NCBI GenBank assembly: GCA_016935765.1
Contig: JAFGQG010000039.1
Span: 1-43,674, forward strand
Reading direction: 5' to 3'
Source: a bacterium
GTDB lineage: Bacteria > UBP14 > UBA6098 > JAFGQG01
Length of the DNA: 43,674 bases
Shown here: piece after piece, positions 28,512 to 35,229 of the stretch
Layout: every line of letters begins with the position of its first letter
How positions within the stretch are numbered: position 1 is the first letter of the stretch
Made by a program: the position numbers and the translations under genes
The notes under the pieces: generated by a model
Databases searched by the model: none
Told to the model about the DNA's origin: nothing
The model's input: only the letters and a program-made list of their open reading frames with translations

Positions 28512-31500
28512 ATGTCGGATAGACTATTTTCTGGACGTATTCTTTTCATAGCGGTACTGCTATTATTCTTTTCAGCTAATTGCATAATAGCGCAGGGATC
28601 ATTGGGTACGGAGTTTTTTTTCTGCTATCCCGAGAACCTGAACGGAGATTACAACGGGATTTTGATAATTACGGCAGCCCGAACATGCAGCGTTACAATC
28701 ACTAATTCTGACAGCTCATTCTACGATGCTTTGATTGTACCTGCTGATGGTGTTGAGACGGTAAATATTCCACATACTTATCAGATCAATGTTTCAGAAT
28801 CCATCAGGAACCTCGGCTTCAGGATATCCGCAACAGATTCGATTACTGTTTTTTTTCTATCATCTGAATTACCGGTCGCATCGAACGACCTGGCGCTTTT
28901 CTTTCCAGTTCCATCAGTTGGAAGTGAGTATTTTGTAATGGGTTACAAGGATAACACAATAACGTGTGGTTACGCGAGCCGCCCATCTCAAGCAGCCATT
29001 ACCGCAATCCATGATAGCACTGTGTGTGAGATAATTCCATCTCATGCGCTGGATGGGGGACATGCAGCAGGCGTCATGTTTTCGGTTACTCTTGACGCTT
29101 TCGAGTCCTACCTTCTGAGAACGAGTACACCTTCTATTTCGGACGTCAGGGATATAACAGGAACGTACATAAGGTCTAGTAAACCCGTGGCGGTTGTTGC
29201 CGGTTGTAATTGCTCCAATGTACCCAATTATGTTCGTTACTGCGACTATTTACTTGAATTCATGCCCCCGATTGATACCTGGGGTAAGTCTTTTTGCCTA
29301 AATCCATTTGTAGCGCGCGGAAGCTGGACCGGGGATGTATTAAGAGTACTCGCTTCTGAAGATGGAACACACATTACGGTCACTGATGTGGACACGACAT
29401 TTACAGTCGAATTAGACCGCGGCGGGATCTGGGAATGGGATGGCAATTGTGTTGCTTCAAGGATGTACGCGCGAAACAACCCGGCACATGAATTCCCTGT
29501 GACAGGTTTCGGTTGTTGTGAGGATGAATCTCCCAAAGCGCTGAGAGCCATGTTTGACTGCCCGGGACTCTTCCTCGATTCGCCCACAAGGATTGTCTCC
29601 GATAAACCTATTATGATAGGTCAATATATGGCTGGGGTTGAACTTAACGATGTGAATGCAGGGGACCCGGCTTTTGCTATCATACCGCCAGATACCCAGT
29701 ACTCAGATAGATACATCTTTCTCGCTCCTGCCGATTATAACTACGATTATCTTAACGTGGCTATTCCAGCGGGGTTTGAGAGCACTCTTATGCTTGATGG
29801 AACACCAGTCACCGCTACCTGGGATTCAGTACCTGACTCAAGGTATATCGCCACTAATATTCTAATATCAGACGGCGCGCACATAATCGAGGCAGCAGTT
29901 CCGTTTCTCATAATAATTTACGGCTTCGATCACAGCAGAGCCTCTTATGCTTCAGTGGGAGGTACGAACTTCAGGATTGTCAATCCTGAATTCACAATGC
30001 GGAAACAATGCCTGACTCCTGAAGTCGAATCAGGGACTCAAGCTACGTGGAGAATAACGATAATCCAGAACAGGGGTTGGTCAACAACAGGTTTGATCGT
30101 ATCCGATAGCCTGCCAGCGGGTTTTACTTACACGACATCTGTACCGCATACCGTAGAGCTCTTTGGCGATGCAGTACGGGATATGGTGATAAATCCCTCC
30201 GATGGCGATTATATAGTCAACTGGGGAGCATTCTCGATGAATCCGGGCGATTCTGTAGTGATTACCTTTACCGCGAACATAGAACGTGGTGTATTAGGCA
30301 GATACGATAATGGAGTTATTATCATCAGCACCAGCGGGATACTCGGTACGAATGGCGGCGGTCTGGAAACAATCTCGGACGATGTCAACGTAGTTCTCAC
30401 CTGCTCTCTTGACGTGGTCGCTTCGGCAGACGATTACAGCGTTCTGAGAGGAGACAACACAACGCTTCACGCTAACTATACAGGCGCTTATGGCTCTGTT
30501 ATTTTCGATTGGTGGTCTGACCCACCAGGTTTCTCTTCCAATTTACAGGATCCAGATACGGACCCGCTCCTTGAAGATACCTGGTTTTACGTTGTTGCCG
30601 AAGACGCCATGGATTGCAACGACTTTGATTCCCTGTTTGTTGAGGTCAGGATCTGCACGCTGCGCGCGTGGTTCGATGACTATATTGCACTCCCGGGAGA
30701 CCCGCTGACCATCCCTGTATGGACCGATGACCCGGGCAGTTACGGGGTCGATGATTTATACATGGAAGTCACTTACGCTCACGATATTTTAAATATCACC
30801 GGTATAGAGACTGCAGGCAGCGCGACGGAAGGCTGGGGTTCCCTCGACTATTCGATACCCGAGCCGGGGATGCTTATTATAAGCGGTTCAAGTGATGAAT
30901 ATCTTGACAGCGACTCAATTTTATGTTATATAAACGCCCAAATCCTTCCATCAGCGCTCCAGGGAGGCTACTCGCCCCTCAACTTCCTCGAACTATCGAT
31001 GGTCAGCGAAGGCATTCACACGATAACCGAAAACGGAATAGTGCTCGTAGATTGGCTTCCCATTGAATGGACCGCGGATATTAGAGTTTCCGGGAACACC
31101 TCGAACGAGGATGTCGTCTTGAGCTTCGGCACCTCCCGTTACGGTTCCAACGCCTACAACCCGGGACTGGACTTGATATGCCTACCTTCTCCGTCGGGAG
31201 ACCTGCCTGGTTACTTCCCGCTGTCGGACAGCATGTACCCGCATATTTTAAAACTGTGCAGGGATATACGCTACCACCTCGATTTCCCTAATTGCTGGCT
31301 CATCCAGACTGTGGCTGATGGCGGAACACTATTCTGGAACCCGGAATACCTTCCGGACGGTATTTTCACACTCAATGGATATTTAGATATGCTGAACGCT
31401 GATCATTATGTCTTTGGTCCAGGTGAAGTCGTCGAGATCTGTTTCAACAGGATCACTCCGGAGATTAGCCAGGTTAGCCTCGACCTCGGTTGGAATTTGA

Positions 31501-32291
31501 TATCGTTCTACACTATCCCGATGTTCGAGGATGTTGCGAGGGTACTGCCGACGATGATCTCTGAATTATATTGGTATGACCCGATTTCAAGGGCTTATGT
31601 TACCTCGGCAGGCATTCAGGCAGGATGCGGTTACTGGGTTTATTCCATTAAGGACACCGTTTACGATATCGGCGGTATTCCTGTTTCGGATTTCCAGTCG
31701 ATACTCCCGCAGGGTTGGAACCTGGTCGGTTCGGTCAACTCTACTGTACCTGTTACTTACATAGCGGGGCGAATAATCCCTCCGCTGTATAACTGGGCTC
31801 CTGGCTATGTTGATGCGGATATGATAGTACCCGGTTTTGGCTACTGGGTGCTTGTTGCTTCCGAGACTTGCACGCTCGAAGCTTCGGTGACGGGTGGAGC
31901 GGCGCATTTCTATAAACCGCTAAGTTCTTTTGAAGAAAGCAAGCTGCTGGAAATGTACGGTTCGTATCCTCCTCCTCCGCCTTCTGGAAGAGCGGATGCC
32001 CAAACGATAACGCCAAAGAAATTCTCGTTAAGGGCATATCCGAATCCGTTCAACGCGAGTACAAAAATTATATACCAGGTACCGGACGAAGGTAAGGTTT
32101 CAATCGAAATTTATAACCTGTTCGGAGAAAAAGTCTCAATGCTGGTTGATGGTTTTCATCAAAAAGGCAGTTACAGCGTTATCTGGAATGGAGAAAGTTA
32201 CTTGAACGAACAGCTTTCGAGCGGGATATATTTTGTCAGGCTGAAGACTTCAAGAACCAGCATTTCGGAGAAGCTGATACTTTTGAAGTAG
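28512..32291 (+). CDS. Large secreted IgGFc-binding-like / DUF11 / cohesin-like protein with type-A sorting domain
   Basis: The 1259-residue product starts with a signal peptide (residues 1-27, ending CIIAQ) after AGGGG. Residues ~28-490 fit the IgGFc-binding N-terminal family: GTEFFFCYPEN, NDLALFFPVPSVGSEYFVMG, SKPVAVVAGC and SDKPIMIGQYM. Residues ~490-620 resemble a DUF11 repeat (WRITIIQNRGWSTTGLIVSD). An Ig/PKD-like domain (~630-715), a cohesin-like domain (~715-855), paired GWNLI modules (~990-1120) and a type-A C-terminal domain (~1175-1259, PNPFNASTKIIYQVP) follow. The gene begins 33 nt after its neighbour's stop, so both are probably translated from one mRNA. The two share their whole C-terminal half and differ at the N-terminus. 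Confidence 0.87.
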   Translation: MSDRLFSGRILFIAVLLLFFSANCIIAQGSLGTEFFFCYPENLNGDYNGILIITAARTCSVTITNSDSSFYDALIVPADGVETVNIPHTYQINVSESIRNLGFRISATDSITVFFLSSELPVASNDLALFFPVPSVGSEYFVMGYKDNTITCGYASRPSQAAITAIHDSTVCEIIPSHALDGGHAAGVMFSVTLDAFESYLLRTSTPSISDVRDITGTYIRSSKPVAVVAGCNCSNVPNYVRYCDYLLEFMPPIDTWGKSFCLNPFVARGSWTGDVLRVLASEDGTHITVTDVDTTFTVELDRGGIWEWDGNCVASRMYARNNPAHEFPVTGFGCCEDESPKALRAMFDCPGLFLDSPTRIVSDKPIMIGQYMAGVELNDVNAGDPAFAIIPPDTQYSDRYIFLAPADYNYDYLNVAIPAGFESTLMLDGTPVTATWDSVPDSRYIATNILISDGAHIIEAAVPFLIIIYGFDHSRASYASVGGTNFRIVNPEFTMRKQCLTPEVESGTQATWRITIIQNRGWSTTGLIVSDSLPAGFTYTTSVPHTVELFGDAVRDMVINPSDGDYIVNWGAFSMNPGDSVVITFTANIERGVLGRYDNGVIIISTSGILGTNGGGLETISDDVNVVLTCSLDVVASADDYSVLRGDNTTLHANYTGAYGSVIFDWWSDPPGFSSNLQDPDTDPLLEDTWFYVVAEDAMDCNDFDSLFVEVRICTLRAWFDDYIALPGDPLTIPVWTDDPGSYGVDDLYMEVTYAHDILNITGIETAGSATEGWGSLDYSIPEPGMLIISGSSDEYLDSDSILCYINAQILPSALQGGYSPLNFLELSMVSEGIHTITENGIVLVDWLPIEWTADIRVSGNTSNEDVVLSFGTSRYGSNAYNPGLDLICLPSPSGDLPGYFPLSDSMYPHILKLCRDIRYHLDFPNCWLIQTVADGGTLFWNPEYLPDGIFTLNGYLDMLNADHYVFGPGEVVEICFNRITPEISQVSLDLGWNLISFYTIPMFEDVARVLPTMISELYWYDPISRAYVTSAGIQAGCGYWVYSIKDTVYDIGGIPVSDFQSILPQGWNLVGSVNSTVPVTYIAGRIIPPLYNWAPGYVDADMIVPGFGYWVLVASETCTLEASVTGGAAHFYKPLSSFEESKLLEMYGSYPPPPPSGRADAQTITPKKFSLRAYPNPFNASTKIIYQVPDEGKVSIEIYNLFGEKVSMLVDGFHQKGSYSVIWNGESYLNEQLSSGIYFVRLKTSRTSISEKLILLK

Positions 32292-32321
32292 AACGTACCT
32301 GGGAATCATTGTTGACAAGAG

Positions 32322-32349
32322 GATGCTCTGGTAAGCCAGCAGTAGCATC
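32322..32349 (+). other. Hairpin downstream of the 28512 gene
   Basis: GATGCT pairs with AGCATC and, inside it, CTGG pairs with CCAG around a TAAG loop, with a four-base bulge on the 3' side. No U-run follows, so this is at best an RNA-stabilising or weak termination structure. Confidence 0.35.
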
Positions 32350-32395
32350 GAAGTGTCATTTAAAACACTATCATAGATAAATTAATTAACTAACC

Positions 32396-32809
32396 CTACA
32401 CTTTAAAAAATGAATTAAAGCCTTTCGTTTTTAATCCCTTTATAAGTTGTTTATCGCCAGTCCAGAGAAAACCGTCTAATTCTATTGCTATTGCCAGGAA
32501 TATAATGTCTTTTTCGTCTATATCTTTGCATAAACGAATAGCTTTATTAATACTTTCGTTGGTTAAAGTATTTTCATCGAATAAAGTGATATGCTTTAGA
32601 AGATTATGAAGAAGATCTAACAAATCATTTTCATCTAATTCTGTAAATTTCTGAAGTTTTTCTTTATGTTTAAACAATTCAACGATAGCAAACTTACTTG
32701 AATAAAGAGTTATATTATTTGGTGGTGAGAAAATAATATCGCTAAATTTTTTGTTCTTAGCCAGGAGGGTGGAAAATAAAATATTTGTGTCAATTATTAT
32801 ATTTTTCAA
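32396..32809 (-). CDS. PIN-domain ribonuclease toxin (PIN_2-like)
   Basis: The 137-residue protein has the PIN nuclease layout: IIIDTNILF with D7, E44, DEKDIIFLAIA with D101, and FLWTGDKQL with D119. Those four acids would hold the catalytic metal. The WTGDK ending resembles the PIN_2 subgroup. Translation starts at TTG (32809-32807), overlapping the antitoxin stop by 4 nt (TTGA), so the pair is translationally coupled. It probably cleaves RNA when free of its partner. Which RNA cannot be told. Confidence 0.85.
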   Translation of the reverse strand: MKNIIIDTNILFSTLLAKNKKFSDIIFSPPNNITLYSSKFAIVELFKHKEKLQKFTELDENDLLDLLHNLLKHITLFDENTLTNESINKAIRLCKDIDEKDIIFLAIAIELDGFLWTGDKQLIKGLKTKGFNSFFKV

Positions 32810-33027
32810 TCTTTTTTCCTGTTGATAAATTTATCTCTATTATTCTGCCACCATTCTTCCTTAATCTGTTCCGATAACTCCCAGGCTTGTTTCTCAGTCA
32901 TTTTGCTTTTTTCAATAATTGCTTCTAAGCGCAACCTTTCTAAAAATTGTTGCACATATTCCGAAGCGACCAATTGTTTTGGAAATTTTAATACTGCTAG
33001 ATCTTTTTCAAATACGATTTCAACCAT
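32806..33027 (-). CDS. Putative antitoxin of the PIN toxin
   Basis: This 73-residue, charged, mostly helical protein (MVEIVFEKDLAVLKFPKQL, later EKQAWELSEQIKEEWW) is the first gene of the pair. I do not recognise its family. A short beta N-terminus followed by helices would suit a DNA-binding start and a toxin-wrapping tail. AGGTGG precedes the ATG. The antitoxin role is inferred from size, order and the 4-nt overlap with the PIN gene. Confidence 0.7.
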   Translation of the reverse strand: MVEIVFEKDLAVLKFPKQLVASEYVQQFLERLRLEAIIEKSKMTEKQAWELSEQIKEEWWQNNRDKFINRKKD

Positions 33028-33071
33028 TTTAAACCACCTGATTTAAACATTGTTTTAATTCTCATACATAT

Positions 33072-33099
33072 ATTATAAATCATTTATTTACGTTCGCAA
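33072..33099 (-). promoter_or_regulatory. Candidate promoter of the first toxin-antitoxin pair
   Basis: On the minus strand TTGCGA (33099-33094), a 16-bp spacer and TATAAT (33077-33072) lie about 45 bp before the antitoxin start. Confidence 0.4.
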
Positions 33100-33600
33100 C
33101 AATTATTTTTTATACTTTACATAATAAAACATAATATTTTTTATTCAAAATTAATTATACTGAAGCTATCCAGGATAAACCCTGGAGAACAGTGGGGAAC
33201 CATTAAATCCCAAATCTAAAGTAACAAATAAGTCTCTGGAGACAAATTCAATATGGATAAGGGAGATTTTTCGCGGTTTTTTCAATCATCCTTTACACAA
33301 CGAACGTTAAAACCGAAATCGTCTGCAGCAAAATGGCCATGGAGTCTTCCCAGGAAACTTTCAAACCTAACCTGAAAGGTTAGTTAAAAATCTTGCGATT
33401 TTGTTCAGCCATTCATCCAACCATTTTAACCTACGAAGTTTTAACGAAGTAGGTCCAGGCATCCAAGGAGTTTGGTAGAGAGGAGTGGTAGGGGAGAAAC
33501 TCCCAAAACCAAAACTCTGTTTTGGTTCATAATCCAGTAAAGGTTTGCTGCATTGTTTATTTTTATTTTCAAACTCAATTTAATTTCCAATTGCATTTTC
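33100..33600. other. Gene-free stretch packed with short perfect hairpins
   Basis: No convincing frame is present. Short inverted repeats follow one another: TCCAGG/CCTGGA (33169-33186), GTCTC/GAGAC (33232-33243), CTAACCT/AGGTTAG (33367-33383), AAAATC/GATTTT (33387-33402), ACCTAC/GTAGGT (33429-33454), GGGAG/CTCCC (33492-33504) and AACCAAAAC/GTTTTGGTT (33507-33527). It could be a structured RNA, clustered palindromic repeats or decayed mobile DNA. Confidence 0.5.
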
Positions 33601-33786
33601 TTTGTTTATAACCTGTTTGGCGAAAAGGTATCGACGCTGGCTGACGGCTTTCATCAGAAGGGTACTTACCGCATGGTCTGGGAAGGTACGGGAGTCGCGG
33701 ACAGGCAGCTTTCGAGCGGGATCTATTTTATCAGGCTGAAGACTTCAAGAACCAGCATTTCGGAGAAGGTTATATTGTTGAAGTAG
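33601..33786 (+). pseudogene. Decayed remnant: last ~61 codons of a type-A sorting domain
   Basis: In frame from 33601 the sequence reads FVYNLFGEKVSTLADGFHQK and ends SEKVILLK, matching the last part of the protein at 28512. The rest of any parent gene, including the signal peptide and PNPFN start of the domain, is missing. A frame can be extended back to an ATG at 33553, but those added residues have no homology and no ribosome-binding site. A run of 38 identical bases with 28512's 3' end points to recent shared origin or exchange. Confidence 0.8.
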
Positions 33787-33847
33787 AAAAAGGAAGAACC
33801 AGAAACCAACCTGCCACGAATGCACAAATACCTGTTTTGTTGGATTA

Positions 33848-33915
33848 ATGAATGGCATTATTTTAGAATGAGTGGCAATATATGAGAATGAACGGTTGTA
33901 TTTTGAAATGAATGG
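33848..33915 (+). repeat. Four degenerate direct repeats at an exact 20-bp period
   Basis: ATGAATGG at 33848, ATGAGTGG at 33868, ATGAACGG at 33888 and ATGAATGG at 33908 are spaced exactly 20 bp apart. They are followed by AT-rich fillers that themselves agree in part. The period equals about two helical turns, which suits protein binding on one face. The repeated ends of IS21-type elements are another possible origin. Confidence 0.65.
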
Positions 33916-33966
33916 AAAGCAAGGTTTAAAACGAAAATCAAAAAAAGCACACTAAGAACAGCCACT

Positions 33967-33994
33967 CCGTTTAGATACTTATCAGATCTAACGG
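33967..33994. repeat. Palindromic intergenic hairpin
   Basis: CCGTTTAGAT pairs with ATCTAACGG with one bulged T around a nine-base loop. It looks like a dispersed palindromic element, but no second copy is seen in the window. Confidence 0.45.
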
Positions 33995-34088
33995 GGCAGG
34001 CTAAGGCTTAAAGGCACGAAGGAACAATAAGAAAGAAAGCATGCTTTTCTTTTATTTGGTTCCAAATTCTGTTTCGCCTTTGTGAACC

Positions 34089-34286
34089 TTAGAGTCCTTG
34101 TGTCTTTGTGGCGGTCTTTGTTTTTTCAAAGTCCTCACCGTGGTCAAATTCACTTACGCTTTTTAGTTTCGTTTCGACTTCCAACAGAACGTTAGGCTTT
34201 CCGTTTTTATCCTCAAGAATTCGCCATCCTGCTTCTTCGAGGAGTTTGTTTATTTTGATACGGGCTTTTGCTTCTTTTTGAGCCAT
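34089..34286 (-). pseudogene. Truncated N-terminus of a type I restriction HsdR-like subunit
   Basis: The 65-codon frame begins MAQKEAKARIKINKLLEEAG and continues WRILEDKNGKPNVLLE, then HGEDFEKTK. This matches the opening of type I restriction R subunits and related DEAD/DEAH helicases, normally ~800-1000 residues long. The nuclease and helicase parts are gone. The final residues (TATKTQGL) come from an unrelated CACAAAGACACAAGG-type sequence. No ribosome-binding site precedes the ATG. I read it as a dead fragment. Confidence 0.65.
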
Positions 34287-34418
34287 TGTAATATGTAAGT
34301 TACACTATTTCACCTAAGAAAAGATATAACATATACATAAATGTTTAATAGTCAAGCAAAATACAGTACTCCAAATCCCCTGCTTTTAGCTAACTTACCA
34401 AATAATAGGATAATTTAA

Positions 34419-34453
34419 TTGACATACACAAATTATTGTGTAAATTATTGTGT
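34419..34453 (+). promoter_or_regulatory. Promoter and nested operator of the vapBC pair
   Basis: TTGACA (34419-34424), a 16-bp spacer and TAAATT (34441-34446) form the promoter. A perfect inverted repeat ACACAA-ATTA-TTGTGT (34426-34441) fills the spacer, and AAATTATTGTGT is repeated in tandem (34430-34441 and 34442-34453). This fits autorepression by the VapBC complex, which would block RNA polymerase. Confidence 0.65.
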
Positions 34454-34468
34454 AAAAGGAGGTGAATT

Positions 34469-34669
34469 ATGGCAACTAATCTGGGTATAGACGATGAATT
34501 ACTCCTGGAAGCGAAAAGGATTGGAAAAAACAAAACCAAGAAGGATACGGTTAATGAAGCGCTTAGAGAATACATACAACACAGGAAACAACTGCAGATC
34601 ATTAAACTCTTCGGTAAAATTGACTACGATAAGGATTACGATTATAAAGCGAAAAGGATTGGGAAATGA
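34469..34669 (+). CDS. vapB: VapB-family antitoxin
   Basis: The 66-residue protein opens with a ribbon-helix-helix-like segment (TNLGIDDELLLEAKRIG, then TKKDTVNEALREYIQHRK) typical of VapB antitoxins of the DUF2191 sort. Its acidic/aromatic tail (FGKIDYDKDYDYK) should thread into the toxin. A near-perfect AAAGGAGGTGA (34455-34465) drives translation. It overlaps vapC by 4 nt and should repress its own operon through the operator just upstream. Confidence 0.85.
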   Translation: MATNLGIDDELLLEAKRIGKNKTKKDTVNEALREYIQHRKQLQIIKLFGKIDYDKDYDYKAKRIGK

Positions 34670-35073
34670 AGGTTCTTGTTGATACCCCGGTTTGGTCTTT
34701 AGCGTTCAGAAGAAAAACCAAGGATACTTCTGAACTGGAAAAAAGTGTTGTAAGTAAGTTCAATACGTTAATTGAGGATTACAGGGTTGTGTTGATCGGT
34801 CCAATAAGGCAGGAAATACTGTCAGGTATTTCGAATATAAAACAGTATAATAAATTAAAAGAGAGTCTCAGGGCATTTGTGGATTTTCCGATTAAACTTG
34901 ATGATTATGAACATGCGGCTCGATTATTCAATAAATGCCGCGCTAAAGGGGTGCAGGGTTCGCATATAGATTTTCTGATATGCGCTGTTGCAATTAATAA
35001 TGGATTGACCATTTTTACATTGGATGTGGATTTCAAAAGGTACGCGGAAATCACAAGTGTTAGACTTTTATAA
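34666..35073 (+). CDS. vapC: VapC-type PIN-domain ribonuclease toxin
   Basis: The 135-residue protein has the PIN signature: VLVDTPVW with D6, E50 in IRQEILSGI, D102 in HIDFLICAVA, and D120 or D122 in TLDVDFKRY. These acids coordinate the metal for RNA cleavage; known VapC toxins cut tRNA or rRNA. The ATG overlaps the vapB stop by 4 nt (ATGA). This pair differs in sequence and strand from the PIN pair at 32396-33027, so the two were acquired separately. Confidence 0.9.
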   Translation: MKVLVDTPVWSLAFRRKTKDTSELEKSVVSKFNTLIEDYRVVLIGPIRQEILSGISNIKQYNKLKESLRAFVDFPIKLDDYEHAARLFNKCRAKGVQGSHIDFLICAVAINNGLTIFTLDVDFKRYAEITSVRLL

Positions 35074-35140
35074 AACATTTGTGGTTTCATTTTAGACTAT
35101 TCTTATCCTGCTGTTCACCAGATACGATCCCTTTTTTCAC

Positions 35141-35168
35141 TTGCTTGTTAAATGTTTTAAAATATATT
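35141..35168 (+). promoter_or_regulatory. Weak candidate promoter for the 35230 gene
   Basis: TTGCTT (35141-35146), a 16-bp spacer and TATATT (35163-35168) lie about 60 bp before the start codon in an AT-rich gap. Confidence 0.35.
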
Positions 35169-35229
35169 AATATTGTAATTTCTCGAGCATGCGATTGCTT
35201 AAATCGGGAATGAACAATACTGTATTACT

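Larger units (their letters stand above)
33787..34088. other. 302-bp spacer with tandem repeats and a palindrome
   Basis: No gene is visible. The stretch holds the 20-bp-period array (33848-33915), a bulged hairpin (33967-33994) and, just right of it, AAAGCATGCTTT near 34037. Confidence 0.5.

Noticed and set aside
32322..32349. Rho-independent terminator after the 28512 gene
   Set aside because: The hairpin is real but no U-run follows it.
33367..33527. Integron attC sites or group II intron domains as an explanation of the hairpins
   Set aside because: The stems are short and tight-looped, lacking attC core sites; no domain V-like motif, integrase or reverse transcriptase is present.
33553..33786. 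Small intact gene of 77 codons
   Set aside because: Only the last ~61 codons match a sorting domain; no signal peptide or ribosome-binding site is present, so it was called a remnant.
33848..33915. CRISPR array
   Set aside because: The repeats are only ~8 conserved bases at a 20-bp period, with no spacer of normal length and no cas gene.
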